Shown piece by piece: positions 52,754-63,142 of a DNA stretch of 64,000 nucleotides. The notes below the pieces were generated by a model. The model searched no databases. It saw only the letters and a list, made by a program, of their open reading frames with translations, and was not told the DNA's origin. A program made the translations under genes and the position numbers. Every line of letters begins with the position of its first letter. Position 1 is the stretch's first letter. This stretch comes from Epichloe hybrida (Eukaryota > Ascomycota > Sordariomycetes > Hypocreales > Clavicipitaceae): positions 3,100,001-3,164,000 of the forward strand of contig JAFEKR010000006.1 in NCBI GenBank assembly GCA_019022495.1. Reading direction: 5' to 3'.

Positions 52754-54334
52754 ATGGACCGAAGTGCTCCTGAGTATTCGCAGTCAGGTTTGCCCTCGCC
52801 CTTTTCAAGCAACTACGGCGACAACCATTCTGAAGGCTCGACCGCAGATCACGCGTCTGCTGCGCATTATCCAGTCAAGACAGAAGTCGCCTACCCAACT
52901 TCAGCAACTCCCACCTCCGAATACGGCGTGTATCCTCAGTCCGCGCGATCAGGAACTTTCCCAGAGCATATCCGGCGTTCATACCACCCTGCAAGCAACA
53001 ACAGCAGCGGAGGTATGGCGCAACAGCAGAACAGTCCGTCCTTCTCCCCGCAGGATGGGCGAAGCCATGAAAACCTAGCCGTTCATTCTGACAACGGAGT
53101 ACCTATAGACCCGTCCATCGCGGCGCCCAGCCCTACCTATCCTTATCCGCCGCCGCAGGCATCACCATATGCGCCGAACCCAGACATGACGCACAGCTAC
53201 TCCCATCCCAATAGCGGCATGTATGCCCAGCCGCGTCCCGACTGGACAGGCTACGGTCAGCATGGAGCGTCTCCCATGGCAGCAGGTCATCCAGGCGTAT
53301 ATGGTCAGTCTCCGGCCTCCGCGCCCCAGCAGAGGCCTAATCAGGTAAGCAACCCGCTGCGAATGCACTTTGAAAAAGAAGCGCTTGCATTTGCGACACC
53401 CCGTTGTTGTGCGAGAATCCGTGCATGGGTTTTGGTGCCCGAAGTCATATATATATATATGTATATATATAGACTTTTGCCCTATTTTGGAAGTCGAGCC
53501 CCGATCTACTTGGAAACCCACAAAGCGGGACTATTTTCGTCGTCGGGAGCTATAGACCGCGCTATCTCGAGGTTGGGCCGGCAACGCTAACGTACGCGGC
53601 TAAAATTTAGGTGTATTCGTTTGTACCGATTCCCGGAGCACAGCAGCACAAACGCCCAAGGCGACGGTACGAAGAGATTGAGCGCATGTACAAGTGCGGT
53701 TGGAATGGCTGCGAAAAGGCCTATGGAACGCTAAATCATCTCAATGCTCATGTCACCATGCAATCGCATGGACAGAAACGAACCCCGGAAGGTATGTTAC
53801 AAAACTCATCAACTGGGAAGAAGCCCCTTGAATGGCGCCTCTCTTGCCGCCCCGGTATTGACTTCATGCGCGTAGAATTCAAGGAAATTCGCAAGGAATG
53901 GAAGCAACGAAAAAAGGAAGAGGAGGCGCAGCGCAAGGCCGAGGAGGAGCGGCAACGCGCCGCCGCCGCCGCCGCCGTTCAGAACAGCGGACCTGACCAA
54001 GGTCCAGATGGAACACCTACTTCGAGTTATCCAGGCTCTCGCGCTGTTCAACTCCCCCCTATCGGATATCAGCCGACGCAATATCCAGCGCCGCCCTCTG
54101 GAGGCGTTCCTCAACAAGGCCTTCCTGACTATGGCACGAGCCACATGTATTCTAGTTACCAGCCTCACTCCCCTTATGGAGGACAGCCTAACCAAAACAT
54201 GTACAGCCAATGTAAGTTTGAAAGTCTTTCCTTTTTTTTGGGGGAGGTTTGAAAATAGAAAACGCAGCACAGAGGACGCAAAACTGATCATCAACTTCAT
54301 CACAGCCAACGGCGGCCAACCTCCTAGTCATTAG
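52754..54334 (+). CDS. CON7: C2H2 transcription factor Con7
   Basis: Four exons, 52754-53344, 53611-53791, 53876-54211 and 54306-54334, encode 378 residues. Con7 was defined in Magnaporthe oryzae as a regulator of conidium morphology and infection-structure formation and has a Fusarium counterpart. The N-terminal ~200 residues are disordered and Pro/Ser/Tyr/Gln-rich. The conserved core is VYSFVPIPGAQQHKRPRRRY, then one zinc finger YKCGWNGC...HLNAHVTMQSH (C-x4-C-x12-H-x5-H). A highly charged coiled coil follows (EFKEIRKEWKQRKKEEE ... AEEERQR) and an Ala run, with a disordered C-terminus ending GGQPPSH. The start MDRSAPEYSQSGLPSP lies 4 bases after a strong acceptor-like TCCTCACAG, suggesting a leader intron. 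An upstream ATG at 52698 would overlap out of frame if that intron were retained. Confidence 0.9.
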
Positions 54335-56891
54335 AGAAGACGTTGAAGAATCGTTGAGACGCCAGCCATGCTTTTTTTCTTTTCTTTCTTTTCAAAACAA
54401 GGGATCATATCCTGGATGAACAACAGAACGGGATTACGGCTGTACACTATATGAAATTGCTGTACGAATCCATTACTTCTCCTACACATACCACAGCTGT
54501 CACACCACGTCAGCAAGAGGCTGGACCATGTTTTTGTGTCCAGCCTTGTCGGTATCGTCGCGAGGAAGCGGTGTTGGCGTTGGCGCCATCGAAAAGGGAA
54601 TAAAGAACGGATGGCTCAGCAGGCCATACCCCCACCACGATAGGACTTTCTACAGTTAAACGCTGATTTTAAGGAGGTCAATTTGTCCCCTATTCATGTT
54701 TGTGTCTTCTTTTATTATTGTTTTTGGGCTCGCACACGACCATGCCCCCCCCTAAATTTGATGATTATTGTCGAAGCTGCTTTTCAACCTGCCCATTTTT
54801 TCGAAGCTTGTCCCTGTCCCCCCCCCTTCTTCCTGCTGTATTTTTTCGTTTTCAGATGCCCATTGCTACATTTGGCAATTCCTTTCTACCACGAAGCATG
54901 CTTTGTTTTGCCAGGACAAGAAGGTGTAAGTGGGGCAATATGATGTGGCTTGAGAAGTTTTGATGGTTTCTCGCATTGCTTTACGGTGCATGGGAGTGGG
55001 TGACTTTGATTGAAGAGACATTGGGTTGTTCATGGACCGTTTGGCGCATTTGGGACGTCTGGATATGAAATGGAGTGCATCTACTCATGGGCCTGGCGAT
55101 AATGAAAGAATAGAGACGAGGAGGAATCGTCTTTTCTTCTTCCTTTCCCCCTCTTTACTCTCTTCTGTGTCTTCTGTCTTTTTGGTCAATTTATTGATTG
55201 TCTTTGGCCGCTCTCCCATGTTTGAAGGCGTGCACTGTGCCGCAAGGCCAGTCAGAACAGGCAAGTCTTGATTAGAAGACACAGCAAACAAGTTTTGTTG
55301 GTTGACGGGAGTGAGGATGGCACTCGATGCGGGTTTCAGCCCGCGTATGACGCTCAACTTTATATACTGCGAGGATAATAGGCGCCATCGCATCACCCGC
55401 CAGGGAACACGGCACAATTATACGTTTGTACAGAGAGCTTTCAAAAAGACGATTGCAGCGGCAGATATTGCAAAGTATACGATGGACGTTTAGATGAGAT
55501 GAGTCAATCATGACGTAATCACACGCCTCAGCTCGCCATTTTGATGATATTGTTGGAAACTTGGTCGCAGCGAGTGCCTTGTCATTGAAGGCGAGAGCAA
55601 CGATGCGATGCGTCTGCATATTACCCAGCGCTGGCAGCACCTTGTTTTTCCAGCTGTCCTGTGCACAGTCATGGTCATGGTCGTCATCAAGAAGATGAAG
55701 TGAGTGGAGAAGGTGAACATGTTTGGAGCAAAGGCAATCGAAATCGCAGAAGGACGGGCCGGGCTGGGGAAAACGCCACGAGGAAGATGGGGGGGGGAGG
55801 GGGGGGGATCCGGCGTGCACAAGACAGCATTTCGTGTAACGCTCATTTTTGCTGAGAGTTGTTGTCGTCTGGGTTGTAGGTGGACAATGCGGCGAGTAGT
55901 AACAAGACAGATATGTATGTCGGTAGAACACATATGGAGGAGTGTTGGATGATGATGATTGGAGGACGACGGCGGCACTTGCTCCGATGCTTGAATCCGT
56001 TCATTATGCGCGACCCGCAGCCAGCAGCGCAGGGTAACCCGGTCAGTTTCTCAAAGGGAGACAAAAACCCATGCCTTGTCCTATGTAAGTGTGTGTACCG
56101 GGAGGTTCTCCCTGCCTGGGCCGCGTGCGTTGTGTACGGCCTGTACGGACAGACAGACCCATGGCATTGGTTCACGACCACGCGGGAACTAGTATGTTGC
56201 TAAGGATGCTGTGTAACGATGGCTATGAAGAGAAGATGGGTTGCCTGTTTTGGATGAAGGTGGACGGAACGGGACGAGATGGGGGGTGGAGGGGGGTGTG
56301 TGAACCGCGGCGTGGTATCTGGGTGGTTGTGCGCGCGGGGGGGGAGGAAGGACCGCACAGTTGAGGCTTGGGGGTTTTGGGTTTGCGAGTTGCTCGTGTC
56401 GTAATGGATGTGAGATTGGGTGAATCGCCGTGTAAGGCGATGGGGGGGGGGGTTGTCGTTGGACAAGGACGAGTGGACGAGTTTGCATGCATGCGCACGA
56501 ATTCATCATTGGGTGGGTGCGTTGAAGCTAGCGCGAGGTTTGTCGACAAAAGGTGTGTGCGTCGGTCCAGTTGGTAGGAGTTGACACCAAATAGAAATGA
56601 TCTGATCTTTTTTTTTTTTTTTGTGTGTGTGTGCCCTCGCTCTGGCCTTTTGTAGGTGTCGAGAGACACGACATTGCTGGGGTGGTGTGCCCGAGACCTT
56701 CGGATCGCCTTGCCAGAAGGACTAAGTAGGCCCCACTTGTCCGAGTCTTTGTCTCGTTGATTGATAAATGGATGAGATGGCCCCGGGGAGGGATATTTTT
56801 AATAAATCGAGTGAGGGGAGGTCTTTGATGCGAAGAGCCTTTTTGCCAATTCCTACATACATACAGTGGCAGTGCACGGACTGCTCCGTAT

Positions 56892-56930
56892 TGTATGTAC
56901 ATGTACATGCATGCATGATATGTACATACA
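56892..56930. repeat. 11-bp inverted repeat around palindromic loop, with TACATGTA
   Basis: TGTATGTACAT (56892-56902) and ATGTACATACA (56920-56930) are exact reverse complements. The 17-nt loop is itself nearly self-complementary (GCATGCATG), and TACATGTA lies at 56898-56905. Confidence 0.9.
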
Positions 56931-58275
56931 GTGGTGTGCACACAGGGGGGGGGGGGGGTTGCGTGACAAGGTCCTGTTACCACCAGTCAGTGCTTGTCGA
57001 AGGGGCAGTCCACGGACTTTTAGGTCTCGGTCTCGGTTCCAGAGCACTGGTACGGCATGGCGGCCACGCCCCCCCCCCCCTCTCCAGAATCCCATTCTGC
57101 GTCCTGGTTCCATGTCCCTGCCCTGCATGGCTTCCAGGTTCTGCGTTGGATGGATGCATCATCGAACGACACGGCGTGTTTCTTTCCAGTGGATTGTACA
57201 AGATCCAGTGGATTGCACAAGCCTCCCTTTGTTGGTTGGTTGGTTGGTTGGCGGCCGGTTGGTCTCTGGAACTCGACATCAAGTCTTGGCAACGGCTGTC
57301 AGGCGCCAGATACATTACAGTGTGTAGTAGGTACATGACTGTAGGTCCGTTAGGCCAGTAGCTACTTGCAAGACAGACAACCCTGTGACTCCTCCCATCG
57401 CACACGAGATGGTATCAACCCAGCTTGCCTAGTTCTGCCTTCATGACGAACTACCGCTGCTCCCCCTCCCGATTTGGACGCAGCGCTTGATTGACGCCGA
57501 TGCCAGATGCCAGATGCCAGACGCCAGACATAGCTGAACTCTTCTTCTCTTCCGTCCTCCCCCCCCCCACGCGTCTGGCACCCACCTGCTGCGTGCTTTG
57601 CAGCTTCATCTTTACAGCATTCGCCGATGCGCCGCCATGCGAGGAACCTTGAGGTTCGAACCTTGTCTCGAATCCCTCTGGCCTGCATCTTGACTTGATG
57701 ACGACCACGACCACGACGTTGCTCGCATTCACACGAGGCTGGTGCGAGGCTTATCAAAAAATGATGCGAGTTTGTCTTCCAAGTACCCAGACTAAGTTGA
57801 GGCGTTCTGCCACCATGAAAGCCCTGAAATAAGATTTCGCTTGCCTGCGCACTTTTTCAACAGATTGCGACTCCAGATGCGCCCTGGATCACCTTCCATG
57901 AAAACCCCAGAGCCAGCGCGGCGACAGGGCAGATTTCTTTTCTTCTTCAGGCAACTGCGAACAATGGGGATTGTGAGGATTGCTTGCTTGACTTTGACCC
58001 CACCGGCTGCCATCACTTTTCTTTTCTTTTCTTTTCCCCTCCCCTTCCACATCCGGATGGCACAGTGACGACGACATAACGCCACACGTCACCTCGGAAA
58101 TTCGCCCTCTCCATCTTTTGGACTAACTTTATACTATCCTCGCAACTCCGTCTATTGTTATATTCTTCCTTTTGCCTTTTGGTACTGGGTTTTCTTGTCG
58201 CGGATCGATTCTTGGGCGGGAGATAAGGCGTGCTGGGGGTGATTCCGCTCGCCATAAGCGGTGCGAAGAGAAAGC

Positions 58276-58368
58276 CAGAGAGAGACAGACAGACACAGCC
58301 ACAGACACAGACAGACACAGACACACATATACACGCGCACACACACAGAGAGAGAGAGAGAAAGAGAG
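58276..58368 (+). repeat. CA/GA-rich microsatellite in the AAR2 leader
   Basis: Mixed GACAGACA, CACA and GAGA tracts end 32 bp before the AAR2 start codon. On the plus strand this purine/CA tract would be in the mRNA 5' leader. Confidence 0.85.
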
Positions 58369-58400
58369 CCAGCGAGTATAGGCCGCCGCGGCTGTCGCTC

Positions 58401-59993
58401 ATGTCGACCAACACTGCCATCATGGACACTAAAACATCTACTCCCAAACCCAAAGGTATCACCAAATCAAATTCCACCGCATCAGCTGGAGCAAGATCTA
58501 CAAAATCTCACGAATCGGTCTCTGTCGTGGGCCCGTACCCATTAGGAACTCTTCGTGTCCTGAGACCCGAGTCATCGCCTCGTACTACGGAGCATCACGC
58601 CCTTGATCATGATGACGACATTGGACCTCCCCCCTTGGAGCCTCCTATCGAGGAGGCCTACCAACTGACCGGTGCCCATCATCATTCGAGCCGCCAATCT
58701 TCAGCCGCCAACCCAATCAAGCGAAGCCGTTCTGCACAGTCACATCCTATGGGCGGCGGAGATGTGGTCATCATCATCGATCTGCCCGAGGTCTTCACTG
58801 TTGGCTTCGACGCCCTTTCCTTCACAGCCCAGCATTTTGGCGGCGTCAAGGATGTTCCCGAAGGTCCTCATTTTTTCTGGGTTGCTCATCCTAGTGGTGT
58901 TGCCGCCCGCGCCGGTGTGTGGCTGCTTGGCTCAGAGTCTCGTGACCACGTTCATGTTGTGCAGTGGGACAAGTACAACGAAACTTTGACCGAGGCACCC
59001 CGTTCGGAAGCTCGCAATCATGCCGAGAATGTTGCCAACATTCACGCCAAGCTCATTCCGTACTCTGATCCTTCCAAGGTCGGAGGGGCGGTTGGCCAGC
59101 TGTCCGTGTCCAAAATCGAGGCCAACCTCGCCATCTGGAGCCAGCTGACGACGAGCATAACAAAGCCATTGTTGAACCGCATCACCGGACCTCAGGTGGG
59201 GGGCTGGATTGTTCATACCCTGGATCGTGCTCTGGGAGTTGTTCAGTTTTCTGCAGAGGTGCAGCTGGAGCGTGCTGTACCAAACAAGAATCTGCAGCAG
59301 AAGCACCTCAAATTTACCTTTGAGAGAACCACTAGATTGTTTTCGCTCGAATCGCTAGGACCCGATCGCACTTTGGAGGCCATTGACCCAACCAACTATC
59401 TCTTGTCACAGATCGAGGATCCATCCAACGACCTAGTCTACGACGATCTTGTCGGCGAGCTTCAGTTCTCCTTTATTGTGGGACTGCTTCTTGGCAATGA
59501 TGCCTGCCTTGATCAATGGTGGTTCATGGTTCTCAAGCTCGTCGTCAAGTCTCATCTCCTCGTTGAAAAGCAGCCCCTGTTGGCGGCCGCCTTGTGGCGT
59601 ACCTTGACAGCACAAATCACTTACGGCATAGAATGGATTGAGACTACCATGCTCGACTCTTCAGAGCATCACTGTCGCGAATTGCGCGTCAGTCTCATCG
59701 TTTACAAGCGACGCATGCAAGAGTTCCTCCAAGGCGACGAAAACCTCATCACTCCAAACCATCTCGCCGTCAGCACCGCCTTCTCTAGACTAGAGTCGGT
59801 TTTGTCAAGTTTGGGATGGGACCTCACCACCAACTATGTTCGCAGGGGCATTTTCATGTTTGAAGACGGTGAAGAAATCGAACTCGAGCTGTCGGAACTT
59901 GACGCCGAGGACGAGCGTGGCGAATGGGCCCCTGAAATTGTTGAGCTGGACGAGCAAGGCCGCCAGCTTGGCCTTGTCTCCTGGACTGACTGA
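58401..59993 (+). CDS. AAR2: AAR2-family U5 snRNP assembly factor
   Basis: A single exon of 530 residues. Aar2 holds Prp8 in cytoplasmic U5 snRNP precursors and is displaced by Brr2 during maturation. After a disordered N-terminus, the conserved region begins VVIIIDLPEVFTVGFDALSF and continues DVPEGPHFFWVAHPS and RAGVWLLGS. The C-terminal helical half includes DLVYDDLVGELQFSFIVGLLLGN, QWWFMVLKLVVKSHLL and AALWRTLTAQI. The acidic tail (GEEIELELSELDAEDERGEWAPEIVELDE) is also usual. The frame is open upstream to 58230 without another ATG, so I use the first ATG (58401); a second in-frame ATG at 58422 is possible. No intron is needed, which is notable for a splicing factor in this intron-rich neighbourhood. 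Confidence 0.9.
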   Translation: MSTNTAIMDTKTSTPKPKGITKSNSTASAGARSTKSHESVSVVGPYPLGTLRVLRPESSPRTTEHHALDHDDDIGPPPLEPPIEEAYQLTGAHHHSSRQSSAANPIKRSRSAQSHPMGGGDVVIIIDLPEVFTVGFDALSFTAQHFGGVKDVPEGPHFFWVAHPSGVAARAGVWLLGSESRDHVHVVQWDKYNETLTEAPRSEARNHAENVANIHAKLIPYSDPSKVGGAVGQLSVSKIEANLAIWSQLTTSITKPLLNRITGPQVGGWIVHTLDRALGVVQFSAEVQLERAVPNKNLQQKHLKFTFERTTRLFSLESLGPDRTLEAIDPTNYLLSQIEDPSNDLVYDDLVGELQFSFIVGLLLGNDACLDQWWFMVLKLVVKSHLLVEKQPLLAAALWRTLTAQITYGIEWIETTMLDSSEHHCRELRVSLIVYKRRMQEFLQGDENLITPNHLAVSTAFSRLESVLSSLGWDLTTNYVRRGIFMFEDGEEIELELSELDAEDERGEWAPEIVELDEQGRQLGLVSWTD

Positions 59994-61284
59994 GCCAGTC
60001 CATGGTATACCTACCAGAGCACGGCCCAGGGGTGCGAGATATATCTCCTCTTGTATTTGCTTTCAGCGGACGACATTGAAGTGGCTTTGGCGTTGAGCGT
60101 TTACTGCAAGGTTCAAGCAGAATGCGATTGGCCCCCCCCCCCCCAACCCCCCTCTCATAAAAAGACTGTTTTTTTTTGTTGTGTGGAGAGGAACATGAGA
60201 AGCGCTTTACGATGAGCGTGGGGCAATGACGACCGATGTGAACGCCGGAGTTGTCAGTCACGGAGATGGTCATATCTTTGAGCAAAGAAGGTCAACGATC
60301 CTCATATTCTTCTTTTATTTGCTACTATTACACAGGTGTTTGTCGTATCCTGGCGGTCTTTTGGCGTTTGTGGTGGTGGACATGGTTCATTTACGCAGTT
60401 TGATCGTGCATTCACATTGTACGGCGTGTCCAATTTTAGTAATACTGACTAATAGATGTTGAAGTCAACACTTGGCCGTGGATTTACCCGCCTCCTTGAG
60501 GGCCGAGACACCCACCGGCAGTGAGAACCTGTCCCTGGCACAATGTTACTCGGAAAGATGAAATCGAAGGTGGGTTTATCTAAACTGAACGTGTCGGAGG
60601 ATGAAAAAAGGACAGGATTCCAAGGTGTGGTTACTACCAGATGGGGTAGTTTCCCGGCGCCCACAGACTTATTGTTAGTATCAAGGACCAGTCGAGCGTT
60701 CAATGAATGACACTCTGTCTGTTGTTTACGAGTGAACAGTTCGTGCCAGCTCCGTGGAGACAAATCACGCATTCATTCATTATACGAACAGCTCGGATAT
60801 CGTTAACGTTGAAGATTTGTTGATATGCCTGTCAGACTTGATACAATCCGTCCAAGCAAGGCCACGCGAATGCCAATGGGAAACCTAATCCCCATGCCAG
60901 GGGATATGAGACTCCGACCCCATTTTTGTGTGTCCACGCCCTACACGACAGCGCTCTTGCTTCCTTTAGAACAGTTTCAATTCCTAGCCGAAAAAGGTAT
61001 TCCGACCCCGAGATCGTCACCTCACGTGAGTCCGTCCCTCCCCGATGCTGGGTCACGGATGACTTGAACGAAGACGAGAACCGCATCCGCGTTTGATAGA
61101 TACAGTTTTCCTCCCGCCCTCGCCCAAACACAGCCGCCACCAAATGCCGCCCGTGTCTTGCGGTTTTCCTTTCCGTTTCGATCAACGGCAAGACAGGCAA
61201 ACTCCCTCTTTTTCATCTCCATCTGTGCTAACCGATAAAGTTGTGTGACAAAAAAAAAAAAGACAAAGAAACATAAGAATGCAT
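59994..61284. other. Convergent 3' region AAR2 / RPS16
   Basis: 1.29 kb between facing stop codons. It holds a 13-nt C run at 60132-60144 followed by a second shorter C run. No gene or structured RNA was recognised. Confidence 0.55.
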
Positions 61285-61955
61285 TTATCGGTAAGACTTC
61301 TGGAAGCGGGCTCTGGCACCTGGACCACCGAACTTCTTGGGCTCGCAGCGGCGGTTGTCGGCGACGAGGAGGGTACGGTCGAACTGGACAAGAGCCTGCT
61401 TGAGCAGGTTCTTGCTGTGCTCGTCAACAAACTTTTGGTAGTAGGCGATGAGGGACTTTGCGATGGCCTGACGGATGGCGTAGATCTGGGAAGTGTGACC
61501 ACCGCCCGAGACGCGGACGCGGATGTCGACGTTGGAGAACTTGTCGAGACCAACGACCAGGATGGGCTCGTAGACCTGAATTGCGGGGAGAAGACTGTTA
61601 GCGAATGCTTGTTGTCCCTGAAGCTGAGGTGGGAAGTTGTAGACAAGGATATCAAGAGCTGATTTTTTTAAGTCTCTGGTCTCGTCGAAGAACGTTGACA
61701 TCACTAGGTGCATGGACGCGATGTTGTTCCACATCGGCATCATCTCCGAGCAGCGGTTGGGAGTTGAAAAAAATTTGCTGGTCGTAGGACAGTCAAGCCG
61801 TGTTGATATTGATGTTCGTTCTTCGCACTGAAACGACAGAGACACTGCTCAACACTTGTTCATCTCGAATCTTTTCATCGTACCTTGAAGCGCAAGATCT
61901 CGGGCTGGACCAGGCTCAGGGGACGACCGTTGACCTTGATCAGACCGCGGCCAGC
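61285..61955 (-). CDS. RPS16: 40S ribosomal protein S16 (uS9), N-terminal exon not found
   Basis: Two exons are visible: 61955-61884 ([20 protein letters not shown]...) and 61575-61285 ([20 protein letters not shown]... ending RARFQKSYR). Together they give 120 residues. Family members are about 143 long and begin with roughly 23 residues ending ...FGKKK.ATAVAH.K directly before AGRG/AGKG. The first visible exon has a proper acceptor (branch-like GGCTGAC, then TTTTGATATAG) and starts in phase 0, so an upstream exon is expected. I could not find it on the minus strand anywhere up to the right edge; only 270 bp separate this exon from the RPL32 ATG. The intron between the two visible exons is long (308 bp). 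Either the assembly lost a piece or the locus is truncated. Confidence 0.85.
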
Positions 61956-62226
61956 CTATATCAAAAGTCAGCCAATGATTCCATAGTGCCATCATCGTGT
62001 ATTCCATCGGTGACACACGTGACAAGCAGCCCTAAACCCTTCGACTTAGCGTTTCTGGGTTGTGGCATCCGCCAAAATTTCGCCTCGAGTGAACATCACG
62101 CCGGCCAATTTTAACAGCCCATCAGACCAGGAGTACCCGCCGTCAAGGTAAGATATCGAAATGGCCCCCAAGCTTGATGACTCTCTTTCAAAAGAATACA
62201 TTGTCAGACTAACATAAATTGCGAAG
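61956..62226. promoter_or_regulatory. RPL32 leader and shared RP promoter, with E-box and telobox-like site
   Basis: CACGTG lies at 62016-62021 and CCCTAAACCCT at 62030-62040, 9 bp apart. Cbf1 (CACGTG) and Tbf1 (TTAGGG/AACCCTAA-type) sites are known elements of ribosomal protein promoters in Candida and related fungi. A 5'-leader intron of RPL32 probably runs from GTAAG at 62148 to AAG at 62226, with branch-like GACTAAC at about 62207-62213, ending exactly before the ATG. Inside it lies an 18-codon open frame (62161-62217). Confidence 0.55.
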
Positions 62227-63142
62227 ATGGTTTCCGCCAAGAAGCACGTCCCCATCGTGAAAAAGCGTACGTTCACCCGTCACAAACACACTCTCTACCT
62301 GCGTTTCTGTTGCGCTTGCTCGATATCTTGCGGGGGAACCCTTGTCGGATGAGAGATGTCGGATTGCAGCGATATATTATCTCGAGCACGCTGAAGAAGA
62401 AAGGAATTGCGGATGAGACTGGGAATGACGCAATGCCATGGATGGGAAAGAGGAGAGAATCTCACTCGGCGAATACCGAAATGCTGACTTTGGTTGATGT
62501 CCTACAGGTACTGCGCGCTTCAACCGTCACCAGAGTGATCGGTTCAAGTGCCTCAATGCCAGCTGGCGCAAGCCCAAGGGTATTGACAACCGTGTCCGAA
62601 GACGCTTCCGAGGAACAACTGCTATGCCCTCCGTACGTTTTCACCCCGTTGTATCAGACTCCAAGATCGATCCAAACTTCACGAACAGCCAATAAGTCGT
62701 CTTACCCCCGTACGACGGTCTGGACTGAAACTAGGACGATGACACCACACAAATCTACCGCTTGTTCGGGGAGAAAACAGCAAGAATCTGGCTAACGATT
62801 TCCCACAGATTGGTTTCGGCACCAACAAGAAAACCCGCTACATGATGCCCTCTGGCCACAAGTCCTTCCTGGTCAACAACGTCAAGGACGTCGAGCTGTT
62901 GATGATGCACAACCGAACCTACGCCGCTGAGTACGTTTTTCTTCCGACCATTCAGCCCAGTTCCACGAGTGGGAAAAAAAAAAAAGGAAACCGCCAAATC
63001 TACAAGAACCATTACTAACAATCCTTCCCACAGGATCGCCAGCGCCGTCTCTTCCCGAAAGCGAATCGACATCATCGCCCGTGCCAAGCAATTAGGAGTC
63101 AAGGTCACAAACGCCAAGGCAAAGGTCACTACCGAGGTGTAA
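62227..63142 (+). CDS. RPL32: 60S ribosomal protein L32 (eL32)
   Basis: Four coding exons: 62227-62266, 62508-62632, 62809-62930, 63034-63142; 131 residues, the family length. The sequence [80 protein letters not shown] and [20 protein letters not shown] is unmistakable eL32. Introns 1 (241 bp) and 2 (176 bp) are longer than most in the window; I looked for box C/D snoRNAs in them and found no convincing paired boxes. It is divergent from RPS16. Confidence 0.97.

Larger units (their letters stand above)
54335..58400. other. 4-kb gene-poor region CON7 / AAR2
   Basis: No supportable gene; the minus-strand frame at 55272-55931 has no recognisable domain. It contains G/C runs (56442-56452, 56945-56958, 57069-57080, 57559-57568), a hairpin with a palindromic loop at 56892-56930, GATGCCA repeats (about 57499-57529), TTGG repeats (about 57232-57250), a 17-bp tandem duplication near 57186-57222, and a CA/GA-rich leader segment directly before AAR2. 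Confidence 0.55.

Noticed and set aside
55272..55931. 219-codon open frame on the minus strand between CON7 and AAR2
   Set aside because: No domain, irregular composition, and no supporting splice or promoter pattern.
61576..62808. Box C/D snoRNAs in the long introns of RPS16 and RPL32
   Set aside because: Single C-like (GATGA) and D-like (CTGA) boxes occur but not in the right order with terminal stems.
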